Shown here piece after piece: positions 7,727 through 15,712 of a DNA stretch of 36,192 nt. Each line of letters opens with the position of its first letter. The first letter of the stretch is position 1. The stretch covers positions 1 through 36,192 of the forward strand of contig JAWVEV010000021.1 in assembly GCA_033856535.1 (NCBI GenBank), read 5' to 3'. This stretch comes from JAWVEV01 sp033856535. GTDB lineage: Bacteria; Actinomycetota; Thermoleophilia; Miltoncostaeales; Miltoncostaeaceae. The translations under genes were made by a program, and so were the position numbers. The notes beneath the pieces were generated by a model. It ran no database searches, was not told where the DNA came from, and saw nothing but the letters and a program-made list of their open reading frames with translations.

Positions 7727-7732
7727 AGGGTA
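7727..7732 (-). promoter_or_regulatory. Putative -10 (TACCCT) for leaderless glpX
   Basis: On the minus strand TACCCT lies 8 nt upstream of the GTG at 7718, with no Shine-Dalgarno sequence between. This spacing fits transcription starting at or next to the start codon. No clear -35 was seen. Confidence 0.4.
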
Positions 7733-7744
7733 CCAGCCGACCGG

Positions 7745-8548
7745 TCACTTCACGACCTCGTGCCAGCGGGCGGGTCGTCCCTCGGCGAGCGCGTCGGCCA
7801 TCTCGAGCGCCCCGCGGAGGAACTTCACGTTGTGGACGCGGAAGAGCGTCGCCCCCCGCGTCCGGCACCAGACCAGCCCCGCGGCGGTCCCGGCGAGGCG
7901 GCGCTTGGCCGGCGCCCCGGTGACCGCGCCGATCACCTTCTTGTTGGAGATCGGGATCAACAGCGGACGTCCGAGCGCCCGCAGCTCGTCCAGCCGGTGC
8001 AGCAGGTCGAGGTCCTGGGGCGGGGACTTGCCGAGCCCGACGCCCGGGTCGATCACGATCCGCCCGGGCGGGATGCCGTCCTCGGCGGCGAGGCGCAGCG
8101 TGCGCCGGCCCCAGGCCAGCACCGCCGCCGGCACGTCGATGTCCGGGAAGTGCGGCGGGCGCACGTTGGGCATGCCGGCGAAGTGGGCGACGATCACCCC
8201 CACCCCCGTCTCCGCCGCCACCCTGCGCATGGCCGGGTCGCGCAGGCCGGTGGGGTCGTTGAGGATGCTGGCGCCGGCCGCGATCGCGGCCCGGGCCACC
8301 TCCGGCCTGTAGGTGTCGATCGACACCGGGACGGTCACGCGCGCGGCCAGCGCGGCGATGACCGGCTCCACGCGGGCGATCTCGACCGCCGGGTCCACCG
8401 GCGGGCCGAAGCGCAGCGACGCGCCGCCCACCTCCACGATGTCGGCCCCCTGGGCCGCCAGGCGCACCCCGTGGGCGACGGCCCGGTCGGTGCCGTGGTG
8501 CGCGCCCTCGTCGGTGAAGGAGTCGGGCGTGGCGTTGACGATCCCCAC
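7745..8548 (-). CDS. folP: Dihydropteroate synthase-like protein (divergent)
   Basis: 267 aa from a GTG at 8548. Pterin-binding TIM barrel of folate synthesis, which joins pterin pyrophosphate and p-aminobenzoate. Recognisable are GIVNATPDSF at the N-terminus, SIDTYRPEVARAA, ILNDPTGLRD, IDPGVGLGKSP and GATLFRVHNV at the C-terminus. Several family signatures are altered: the loop normally GGESTRPG reads GGASLRFG, and the usual SRK near the end reads SNK. Homology appears to continue upstream of the GTG (WEHAAGALDCSRGRL), yet no ATG, GTG or TTG is available there; a CTG at 8620, 10 nt after the thrB stop, would add 24 residues. The gene follows the threonine genes on the same strand. The family is secure; start and exact substrate are not. 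Confidence 0.82.
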   Translation of the reverse strand: MGIVNATPDSFTDEGAHHGTDRAVAHGVRLAAQGADIVEVGGASLRFGPPVDPAVEIARVEPVIAALAARVTVPVSIDTYRPEVARAAIAAGASILNDPTGLRDPAMRRVAAETGVGVIVAHFAGMPNVRPPHFPDIDVPAAVLAWGRRTLRLAAEDGIPPGRIVIDPGVGLGKSPPQDLDLLHRLDELRALGRPLLIPISNKKVIGAVTGAPAKRRLAGTAAGLVWCRTRGATLFRVHNVKFLRGALEMADALAEGRPARWHEVVK

Positions 8549-8630
8549 CAGCCGCCCGCGCGAGCAGTCGAGCGCGCCGGCGGCGTGCTCCCAGAGCAGG
8601 CTGGTCGGGGCCGGGCTCAGGTGGCCGGGC

Positions 8631-9560
8631 TCAGCCGATCGCGGCGGCCAGGCGTCCCGCGCCGCCGGTCCAGCGGGCGCGCACGCCGGCCCGGCTGGCC
8701 TGCGTGACGCGCACCCGCGCCTCCACCCCCGCCGCCGCCATCGCGGCCTCGGCGGCGGCGGCCACGCCCTCCGCCGCGTCGGCCCGGCACCAGAGCAGGG
8801 TCGTGGGCCCCGACCCGGAGATCGTGACGCCCAGGCAGCCGTCCCGGCCGGCCAGGGCGCGCAGCGCCTCCAGGCCCGGCACCATCGGGCCCCGATAGGG
8901 CTCGTGCAGCGTGTCCTTGAGCAGGTCGCCGATGTCCTCGACGTGACCCTCGACCAGGGCGAGCACCAGGGCGACCGCGCGCTGAAGCGTCTCGGTGGCG
9001 GTGCCGAGCGGCACCTCGGCCGGCAGGGCCTTGCGGGCCGCCTCGGTCGAGGTGCGCGAGCCCGGGATCACCACCACGAAGCCCAGGCCCTCCGGCACCG
9101 GGATCGGCACCGCGCGCGGGCCGGGCGCCACGGCGACCATGCCGCCGGTGAGGCAGGCGGCCGCGTTGTCGGCGTGGCCGTCGAGCGCGGCCGCCCGGGC
9201 CAGCAGCTCGTCGGGCGACCAGCGCAGCCCGCCCAGGGCGTTGGCCGCCACCAGGCCCGCGCAGGCCGCCGCGGCCGACGAGCCCATGCCGCGCGCCAGC
9301 GGGATCCGGTTCCGACACTCGATCTCGAGCCCGTCCAGGTCGCCGAGGCCCGAGGCCAGCGCCCGGCAGACCAGGTTGGTCTCGTCCTCGGGCAGCTCGC
9401 CGGCGCCCTCGCCGGTCACGCGCACCACCAGCGGCCCGGGGCGGCGGCGGATGACCACCGCGTTGCCCAGGTCGAGCGCGAGGCCGAGCGTGTCGAAGCC
9501 GGGCCCGAGGTTGGCCGAGGTCGCCGGCGCGCTGACGGTGAGCGACTCGGGATCAGCCAA
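8631..9560 (-). CDS. thrB: Homoserine kinase
   Basis: 309 aa GHMP-family kinase that phosphorylates homoserine to O-phosphohomoserine in threonine synthesis. Motif 1 near the N-terminus is VSAPATSANLGPGFD; the ATP-binding loop is PLARGMGSSAAAACAGL; motif 3 near the C-terminus is GVTISGSGPTTLLW. Length is normal. The start is a TTG at 9560 that overlaps the last 8 nt of thrC, consistent with coupled translation; an internal GTG at the VSAPATS valine is a less likely alternative. It is the last of four consecutive overlapping amino-acid genes. Confidence 0.93.
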   Translation of the reverse strand: MADPESLTVSAPATSANLGPGFDTLGLALDLGNAVVIRRRPGPLVVRVTGEGAGELPEDETNLVCRALASGLGDLDGLEIECRNRIPLARGMGSSAAAACAGLVAANALGGLRWSPDELLARAAALDGHADNAAACLTGGMVAVAPGPRAVPIPVPEGLGFVVVIPGSRTSTEAARKALPAEVPLGTATETLQRAVALVLALVEGHVEDIGDLLKDTLHEPYRGPMVPGLEALRALAGRDGCLGVTISGSGPTTLLWCRADAAEGVAAAAEAAMAAAGVEARVRVTQASRAGVRARWTGGAGRLAAAIG

Positions 9561-10599
9561 AGACAGCCTCCTCGAGCGCGCCGAGGTCGGCCGGCAGGCG
9601 CTGGACCCCGCCCCCGCCGCTCTCGATGGCCGTCGCCGGGTCCTTCAGGCCGTGGCCGGTGAGGACGCAGACGACCTTCTCGCCGGGCTTCAGGTCGCCG
9701 GCCTTCGCGCGGGCGAACGCGCCGGCGATCGAGGCCGCCGAGGCCGGCTCGCAGAAGACGCCCTCGAGCGTGGACAGCAGCCGGTAGGCCTCGAGGATCT
9801 CGTCGTCGGTGACCGCGGCCACCCCGCCGCCGCTGTCGCGCATCGAGGTCATCGCCTGCGGCCCGCGGGCCGGGTTGCCGATGCGGCTCGCCGGCGCGAC
9901 GGTCTCGGGCTTCGGCACCACCCGGCCGCGCACGAGCGGCGCGGCCCCGGCGGCCTGGAAGCCGTAGAGCCGGGGCAGCTTTCGCGACCGCTCGGCCTCG
10001 CGGTAGGCCTGGAAGCCGAGCCAGTAGGCGCTCACGTTGCCGGCGTTGCCGACCGGGATGCAGAGGACGTCCGGGGCATCGCCCATCTCGTCGCAGATCT
10101 CGAAGGCGCCGGTGCGCTGGCCGTCGATGCGGTACTCGTTGAGCGAGTTCACCAGCGCGATGTTGTGGCGCTCGACCAGCTGCCGGACGGCGGCCAGGGC
10201 CTCGTCGAAACCGCCGTCGAGCGCGATCACCCGCGCCCCATGGGCCAGCGCCTGGGCCAGCTTGCCCGCGGCGATCTTGCCCTCGGGCACCACCACCGCG
10301 GCGCGGAGGCCGGCGCGGGCGGCGTACGCGGCCGCCGAGGCCGAGGTGTTCCCGGTCGAGGCGCAGATGACCGCCTCGGCGCCCTCCTCGACGGCCTTCG
10401 TGACCGCCATCGTCATGCCGCGATCCTTGAAGCTGCCGGTCGGGTTCATGCCCTCGAACTTGGCGTAGAGCTCCACGCCGAGCCGCTCGCCGAGCCGCGG
10501 CAGCGGCACGAGCGGCGTGTTGCCCTCCCCCAACGACACGATCGGCGTGTCGGGGCCCACCGGCAGGAAGTCGCGGTAGCGCTCGATGAGCGGGATCAC
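9553..10599 (-). CDS. thrC: Threonine synthase
   Basis: 348 aa PLP enzyme that converts O-phosphohomoserine to threonine. It shows SLGEGNTPLVPLPRLG at the N-terminus, KFEGMNPTGSFKDRGM with the PLP-binding lysine, ICASTGNTSASAAAYAARAG for cofactor binding, IPVGNAGNVSAYWLGF for the phosphate loop and VCVLTGHGLKDP near the C-terminus. This is the short form typical of actinobacteria. The GTG at 10599 overlaps the stop of hom (GTGA). Longer frames upstream are a shadow of hom. Confidence 0.95.
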   Translation of the reverse strand: MIPLIERYRDFLPVGPDTPIVSLGEGNTPLVPLPRLGERLGVELYAKFEGMNPTGSFKDRGMTMAVTKAVEEGAEAVICASTGNTSASAAAYAARAGLRAAVVVPEGKIAAGKLAQALAHGARVIALDGGFDEALAAVRQLVERHNIALVNSLNEYRIDGQRTGAFEICDEMGDAPDVLCIPVGNAGNVSAYWLGFQAYREAERSRKLPRLYGFQAAGAAPLVRGRVVPKPETVAPASRIGNPARGPQAMTSMRDSGGGVAAVTDDEILEAYRLLSTLEGVFCEPASAASIAGAFARAKAGDLKPGEKVVCVLTGHGLKDPATAIESGGGGVQRLPADLGALEEAVFG

Positions 10600-11897
10600 C
10601 CGGTCGCCTCCCCGCCGCCGTTGCCGAGCACGCGGATGAGCACCGGCTCGCTGCGCACGTCCGGCAGCGCGGTGACCCGGTCGACCGCCGCGCGCATTCG
10701 CGCCTCCGCGGCGTCGTGCAGCACCAGCACCAGCTGCGCCGCGTCGCCCTGCCCCTTCTGGATCACGCTCCTGATGGAGATCTCCTCGTCCGCGAAGATC
10801 GAGGCTACCCGGGCGAGCACGCCGGGGCGGTCCGCCACCGACATCCGGAGGTAGAAGGCGGAGGTCACCTCGCCCGGAGGGGTGATGGTCCGGCCGGCGT
10901 CCGCCAGGGCGTTGTGCAGGAACGAGCCCCGGTGGGTGCCGAGGATCGAGAGCAGGTCGGCGACCACCGCGGAGGCGGTCTCGGCGCCGCCGGCGCCCGG
11001 CCCCACCAGCATGATCTCCCCCGCCGCGCGCGAGCGAAGGAGCACCGCGTTGTCGGCGCCGCCCACGGTTGCCAGCCGGTGGCGGACGGGCACCAGGGCC
11101 GGGGCGACGCGCACGCTCACCGAGCCGTTCGTGAGCCGCGCGACGCCGAGCAGCTTCACCGCGAAGCCGAGCTCGGCGGCCAGGGTCAGGTCCTCTGCGT
11201 CCAGGCGGTCGATGCCCTCGAAGGGCACGTCGTCCAGCCGCACGCGGGTGTGGAACGCGATCGAGGCCAGGATCGCCATCTTGGCGGCCGCGTCGGCGCC
11301 GCCCACGTCCTCGGTCGGGTCGGCCTCGGCGTAGCCCAGCGCCTGGGCGCGGGCCAGCGCGTCGGCGTAGCCCAGCCCGCCGCCGGCCATCTCGGTGAGG
11401 ATGAAGTTGGTCGTGCCGTTGACGATGCCCGTCACGGACTCGATCTCGGCCGCGAGCAGCGACTCGCGCAGCACCTTGATCACGGGGATGGCGGCGCAGA
11501 CGGCGCCCTCGAAGCGCAGCTCGGTGCCGCTCTCCTCGGCCGCGCGGAGCAGCTCCGGCCCGTGGCGCGAGAGCAGCTGCTTGTTGGCGGTCACCACCGG
11601 CTTGCCCCGCGCCAGCGCGGTCTGCAGCAGCCCGAGGGCCGGGTCGAGCCCGCCCATCACCTCGACCACGATCGCGACGTCGGGGTCGTCGAGGACGCGC
11701 GCCGGATCGGTCGTCAGCAGCGCCGGGTCGACGCCCGGCCGCTCCCGGGCGAGCTCGCGCACCAGGATCGGGCCGACCTCCAGCCGGTGGCCGGAGGCGC
11801 GCTCGATGGTGCCGCCGCGCTGGGAGAGCGAGCGCACCACGGCCTGCCCGACCGTCCCGCAGCCGAGCAGCCCCACGCGGACCGGCGCCGTGCTCAC
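10596..11897 (-). CDS. hom: Homoserine dehydrogenase with C-terminal ACT domain
   Basis: 433 aa. Reduces aspartate semialdehyde to homoserine, the branch point to threonine and methionine. N-terminal Rossmann motif VGLLGCGTVGQAVV; GKPVVTANKQLL; catalytic-region segments VNGTTNFILTEM and AEADPTEDVGGADAAAKMAILA; a C-terminal ACT domain from about residue 350 (YLRMSVADRPGVLARVASIF), the usual site of threonine feedback inhibition. The GTG start overlaps the lysA stop and the end overlaps the thrC start, so lysA-hom-thrC-thrB form one translationally coupled unit. Confidence 0.95.
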   Translation of the reverse strand: MSTAPVRVGLLGCGTVGQAVVRSLSQRGGTIERASGHRLEVGPILVRELARERPGVDPALLTTDPARVLDDPDVAIVVEVMGGLDPALGLLQTALARGKPVVTANKQLLSRHGPELLRAAEESGTELRFEGAVCAAIPVIKVLRESLLAAEIESVTGIVNGTTNFILTEMAGGGLGYADALARAQALGYAEADPTEDVGGADAAAKMAILASIAFHTRVRLDDVPFEGIDRLDAEDLTLAAELGFAVKLLGVARLTNGSVSVRVAPALVPVRHRLATVGGADNAVLLRSRAAGEIMLVGPGAGGAETASAVVADLLSILGTHRGSFLHNALADAGRTITPPGEVTSAFYLRMSVADRPGVLARVASIFADEEISIRSVIQKGQGDAAQLVLVLHDAAEARMRAAVDRVTALPDVRSEPVLIRVLGNGGGEATG

Positions 11898-13195
11898 ACC
11901 TCGCGGGCGAGGATGTCGGCGTAGGTCTCGCGGCGGCTGACCACGCGGGCCCGCCCGTCATTCACGAAGACCACCGCCGGCCGCGGCACGCCGTTGTAGT
12001 TCGAGGCCATCGCGACGCCGTAGGCGCCGGTCGCCGGCAGGCAGACCAGGTCGCCGACGGAGAGCGGCGGCAGGCTCGCCTCGCGCACGAGGATGTCGCC
12101 GCTCTCGCAGTGCTTGCCCACCAGGCGCACGGAGCCGTTCGGCTCGGCGTCGGCCCGGTTGGCGAGGATCGGCTCGTAGACGGAGCCGTAGAGCATCGGC
12201 CGCAGCTGATCGCTCATGCCGCCGTCGACGGACGCGTAGGTCCGCACCCCCGGGATGTGCTTGACCCCGCCCACCCGGTAGAGCGTCAGGCCGGCGCGGC
12301 CGACGATGCTGCGCCCGGGCTCGACCATGATCTTCGGCATCGGCAGGCCGACGCGCGCCCACTCGGCCCGCACCGGCTCGACCACGGCCTCGGCGAAGTC
12401 GGCGATCGAGGGCGGATCGTGCTCGCGCGTGTAGGCGATCCCGAGGCCGCCGCCCATGTCCATCACCCGCAGGTCGCCGCCGCCGCACTCGGCGGCGAAG
12501 TCGGCCAGCACGGCCGCGGCGGAGGCGATGACGTCCAGGCGGAGCAGCTGGGAGCCCAGGTGGGCGTGCAGGCCGGCGAGCTCGAGGTGCGGCGCGGACC
12601 GCACCGCCTCGACCCCGGCGCGGGCCAGCCCGTCGCCCAGCGGGAAGCCGAACTTGGAGTCGACCTGGCCGGTCGAGATCGCGACGTGGGTGTCCGGCGT
12701 GATCCCCGGCGTCACCCGCACCAGCACGCGCTGGCGGACGCCGCGGGCCGCGGCCTCGGACTCGAGCAGCGCGATCTCGTCGTGGTTGTCGACGATGATC
12801 GTCCCGACGCCGGCCTCGAGCGCCTCGCCCACCTCGCGGGCGTCCTTGTTGTTGCCGTGCATGTGGATCCGCTCGGGCGGGAAGCCCGCCCGCAGCGCCG
12901 CGTAGAGCTCACCGCCGGAGGCGACGTCCACCGAGAGGCCCTCGTCGCGCACCATGCGCAGCAGGGCGAGCCCGAAGTAGGCCTTGCTGGCGTAGAGGAC
13001 CTCGGCGTCGGGAGCGAGCGCGGCGAAGGCGTCGCGGTAGCCGCGCACCGCGGCGCGCAGCTCACCCTCGTCGTAGACGACGAGCGGGGTTCCGTGCTCC
13101 TCCGCGAGGGCGGTGAGGTCGCACCCTCCCACCGAAAGGTGCCCCTCGGGCGTGAGCGTCGCCGACGCGGGGAGGACCTGATCGAGGGGGCCCAT
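11894..13195 (-). CDS. lysA: Diaminopimelate decarboxylase
   Basis: 433 aa PLP-dependent decarboxylase making L-lysine from meso-diaminopimelate. It has the fold III motifs: VLYASKAYF with the PLP lysine, HMHGNNKD, DVASGGELYAAL, GLHAHLGSQ, MDMGGGLGIAYT and the C-terminal GKHCESGDIL (active-site Cys) and LPATGAYGVAMASNYNG. Length is normal. The ATG at 13195 lies 10 nt after a TAATGT hexamer with no Shine-Dalgarno sequence, suggesting a leaderless transcript. It is the first gene of the lysA-hom-thrC-thrB unit. It is divergent from an alpha/beta hydrolase across 63 nt. Confidence 0.95.
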   Translation of the reverse strand: MGPLDQVLPASATLTPEGHLSVGGCDLTALAEEHGTPLVVYDEGELRAAVRGYRDAFAALAPDAEVLYASKAYFGLALLRMVRDEGLSVDVASGGELYAALRAGFPPERIHMHGNNKDAREVGEALEAGVGTIIVDNHDEIALLESEAAARGVRQRVLVRVTPGITPDTHVAISTGQVDSKFGFPLGDGLARAGVEAVRSAPHLELAGLHAHLGSQLLRLDVIASAAAVLADFAAECGGGDLRVMDMGGGLGIAYTREHDPPSIADFAEAVVEPVRAEWARVGLPMPKIMVEPGRSIVGRAGLTLYRVGGVKHIPGVRTYASVDGGMSDQLRPMLYGSVYEPILANRADAEPNGSVRLVGKHCESGDILVREASLPPLSVGDLVCLPATGAYGVAMASNYNGVPRPAVVFVNDGRARVVSRRETYADILAREV

Positions 13196-13258
13196 GAACG
13201 CGGGGACATTACCGGATCGCCGGCCGCGGCCTCGCCGGACGGCGGTATCCTCGGCCCC
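13196..13258. promoter_or_regulatory. Divergent promoter region between lysA and the hydrolase
   Basis: On the minus strand TAATGT (13211-13206) ends 10 nt before the lysA ATG. On the plus strand TATCCT (13246-13251) ends 7 nt before the hydrolase TTG. Both spacings fit leaderless transcription. Neither has a convincing -35 hexamer. Confidence 0.5.
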
Positions 13259-13918
13259 TTGCGCGAGCTCCCCGCCCCCCGCCACCTCGCGATCGCGGGG
13301 CCGGGCCCCCGGCTGGCCGCGCTGCACTGGCCGGCCCCGCCGGATGCGCCCGGCGTCGTCGTGGTCCACGGCTACGGCAGCCGCAAGGAGAACCACGCCG
13401 ACTTCGCCGAGCGCTGCGCCGCGGCCGGGATGGCGGCGCTCGCGATCGACCTGCGCGGCCACGGCGCCAGCGGCGGGCGGGCCGACGCCGGGATGCTCGA
13501 CGACGTGCTGGCGGCCCTGGCGGAGCTGCGCGGGCGCGGGCACGCCCGGCTGGGCCTGCGCGGCTCGTCGCTCGGCGGCTTCCTGGCGCTGCACGCCGCG
13601 GCACGCGACCCCGCGGTGCGCGCGGTGGTGGCGGTCTGCCCGGCCCGCCCGGAGGGCCTCGCCCGCCTGCTGGACGCCGACTGGCCGCTGGCCCGGCCGC
13701 TGGCGCCGGCCGTCGCCCGCGAGGACGGCGTCGCCCGGGGCTACTGGCACGCGACCGGCGACGATCGGGTGCTCTGGGGCGCCACCTTCGCGCTGGCCGG
13801 CGTCACCCCGCAGCCGATGCGACTGCGGATCGCGCTCGGCGGCAGCCACCGGAGCCTGCAGCACGACCCGCGCGTGCTGGCCGAGACCGCCGGCTTCCTG
13901 GCCGCCCACCTCGGGTGA
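13259..13918 (+). CDS. Alpha/beta hydrolase
   Basis: 219 aa from a TTG at 13259. Serine-hydrolase fold: VVVVHGYGSRKENHADFAER (oxyanion region), LAIDLRGHGASGG, nucleophile elbow LRGSSLGGFLALHAA and a late His in GGSHRSLQHDPRVLA. The substrate cannot be told; such small enzymes may be esterases, lipases or acyl hydrolases. No signal peptide. The TTG is the only start near the first conserved strand and lies 7 nt from a TATCCT hexamer; readings extending further left run antisense through lysA. Its stop overlaps the uracil-DNA glycosylase start (GTGA), so they are co-transcribed. Confidence 0.82.
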   Translation: MRELPAPRHLAIAGPGPRLAALHWPAPPDAPGVVVVHGYGSRKENHADFAERCAAAGMAALAIDLRGHGASGGRADAGMLDDVLAALAELRGRGHARLGLRGSSLGGFLALHAAARDPAVRAVVAVCPARPEGLARLLDADWPLARPLAPAVAREDGVARGYWHATGDDRVLWGATFALAGVTPQPMRLRIALGGSHRSLQHDPRVLAETAGFLAAHLG

Positions 13919-14577
13919 GCCTCGAGGCCCTCGCCGCCGAGGTGGTCGCGTGCCGGGCCTGCCCCCGGCTGGTGGCCTGGCGCGAGGAGGTGGCGCGGGT
14001 CCGCCGGCGCGCGTTCGCCGACCAGACCTACTGGGGCCGCCCGGTGCCGGGCTTCGGCGACCCGGACCCGTGGCTCGTGGTCGTGGGCCTGGCGCCGGCG
14101 GCGCACGGCGCCAACCGCACCGGCCGGATCTTCACCGGCGACCGCAGCGGCGACTTCCTCTTCGCCGGCCTCCACCGGGCCGGCCTCGCCAACCAGCCGA
14201 TCTCCATCGCCGCCGACGACGGGCTGGAGCTCCACGGCTGCCGGATCACCGCGGCGGTGCGCTGCGCGCCGCCGGGGAACGCGCCCACGCCCGAGGAGCG
14301 CGCCAATTGCCGCTCCTACCTCGTGCGCGAGCTCGACCTCTGCCCCGGCGCCCCGGTGCTGCTGGCGCTCGGCGGCCTGGCCTGGGACGCGGTCCTGCGC
14401 GTCCTCGACGTCCCGCGCCCGTGGCCGAGGTTCGGGCACGGCGCCGAGGCGCCCGCCGGCGGGCGCACCCTGCTCGGCTGCTACCACCCGAGCCAGCAGA
14501 ACACCTTCACCGGCCGGCTGACGCCGGCGATGCTCGACGAGGTGCTCGCCCGCGCGCGGGAGCTGGCCGCCGGTTGA
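13915..14577 (+). CDS. Family 5 (UDGb-type) uracil-DNA glycosylase
   Basis: 220 aa. Removes uracil and other deaminated bases from DNA. It has an N-terminal CRACPRL cysteine pair and later cysteines (RCAPPGNAPTPEERANC) consistent with the 4Fe-4S cluster of family 4/5 enzymes, motif A GLAPAAHGANRTGRIFTGD and motif B HPSQQNTFTGRLT. The alanine and histidine in the GLAPAAHG loop, in place of the family 4 GEAPG form, point to family 5, which is common in actinobacteria and thermophiles. The GTG start overlaps the hydrolase stop. Confidence 0.9.
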   Translation: MSLEALAAEVVACRACPRLVAWREEVARVRRRAFADQTYWGRPVPGFGDPDPWLVVVGLAPAAHGANRTGRIFTGDRSGDFLFAGLHRAGLANQPISIAADDGLELHGCRITAAVRCAPPGNAPTPEERANCRSYLVRELDLCPGAPVLLALGGLAWDAVLRVLDVPRPWPRFGHGAEAPAGGRTLLGCYHPSQQNTFTGRLTPAMLDEVLARARELAAG

Positions 14578-14611
14578 CATCGGCCCGTCGGCTCGCGAGC
14601 GTCGGATCGCG

Positions 14612-15712
14612 ATGAACCTGGCGGTCTTCCTCGACGGCACCTGGAACGACCCGGCCGACCGGACCAACATCGACCAGCTCCGGAACCTGGTCGTGGCGGT
14701 GGCCGACGACGGGACCGCGCAGGACGCCCGGTACATCGCGGGGGTCGGGACGGGGCGGTGGAACCGGATCCGGGGCGGCGTCTTCGGGATGGGGCTGAGC
14801 GAGAACATCCGCCTGGCCTACGCCTGGCTCGCCGAGCGCCACATGGGCGACGAGGATCGGATCTTCCTGGTCGGCTTCAGCCGGGGCGCGTTCACGGCGC
14901 GCAGCCTCGGCGGGATGATCGCCAAGTGCGGGCTCCTGCCGCCGGCGGAGATGGACGCCGAGGCGGTCTTCCGGCGCTACCGGCGCACGCGCTCGCCGGG
15001 CCTGCGCGAGATGCGCGAGGAGGGGGTCCCGGCCGTCACCGACGAGGACCGGCTGGTGAGCGAGCGGTCACGTCAGGTGCGCATCCGCTGCATCGGGGTC
15101 TTCGACACCGTCGGGAGCCTCGGCATCCCCGGCGGCCTCGGCCGGCTCCTGACGCGCAGGCGGTACGAGTTCCACGACACCAACCTGAGCGGCTACGTCG
15201 ACTTCGCCCACCACGCGTGCGCCATCGACGAGCACCGCCCGAACTTCAAGCCCACGATGTGGTCCTGCGTGCCGATCCCGATCCCCGGGTTCCCCCAGAC
15301 CGTCGAGCAACGCTGGTTCGTCGGCGCGCACACGGACGTCGGCGGCCGGCTGCTGGGCGACCAGCGGCTCCCCGAGCTCGCGCGGCAGTGGATCGCGGAC
15401 GGCCTCCGGGCGTCGGGGCTGGCGCTGCGGCAGCCGGACGACCCGCCGCCGGAGGACGCCTGGGCGGGGACGCCGACGGACTCCTACAAGCGCTTCCTGA
15501 GCGGACTCTACCGGTACATCCCCTGGAAGCGGCGGTACCGGCGGCCGGTGCGCTGCTCGCTGCGGGAGACGCTGTCGCCCTGGGTCGTGAAGCGGCACGT
15601 CGAGCTGGGCTACGCCCCCGAGAACCCCCACCTCTTGCCCTGGATCCGCGCCGAGGCCGCCGGGGAGATCACGGTCACACGAGCGGCGCCACCTCCGCTC
15701 CCAGGAGCCTGA
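14612..15712 (+). CDS. DUF2235 family hydrolase (phospholipase-like)
   Basis: 366 aa. N-terminal MNLAVFLDGTWND, then the nucleophile motif GFSRGAFTAR at 88-97 with Ser90, IGVFDTVGSLGIPGG and EQRWFVGAHTDVGG, in the same order as DUF2235/Tle1-like alpha/beta hydrolases. Some family members are type VI secretion phospholipase effectors, but nothing here suggests a secretion system and there is no signal peptide, so a housekeeping or envelope-lipid role is as likely. The ATG at 14612 starts at the conserved strand; no clear ribosome-binding site. The last 38 nt overlap the convergent LLM oxidoreductase gene. Confidence 0.85.
   Translation: MNLAVFLDGTWNDPADRTNIDQLRNLVVAVADDGTAQDARYIAGVGTGRWNRIRGGVFGMGLSENIRLAYAWLAERHMGDEDRIFLVGFSRGAFTARSLGGMIAKCGLLPPAEMDAEAVFRRYRRTRSPGLREMREEGVPAVTDEDRLVSERSRQVRIRCIGVFDTVGSLGIPGGLGRLLTRRRYEFHDTNLSGYVDFAHHACAIDEHRPNFKPTMWSCVPIPIPGFPQTVEQRWFVGAHTDVGGRLLGDQRLPELARQWIADGLRASGLALRQPDDPPPEDAWAGTPTDSYKRFLSGLYRYIPWKRRYRRPVRCSLRETLSPWVVKRHVELGYAPENPHLLPWIRAEAAGEITVTRAAPPPLPGA

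Noticed and set aside
14574..14579. Perfect TTGACA before the DUF2235 gene as a promoter -35
   Set aside because: No TANNNT-like -10 at 16-19 nt spacing, and it overlaps the uracil-DNA glycosylase stop codon; likely chance.
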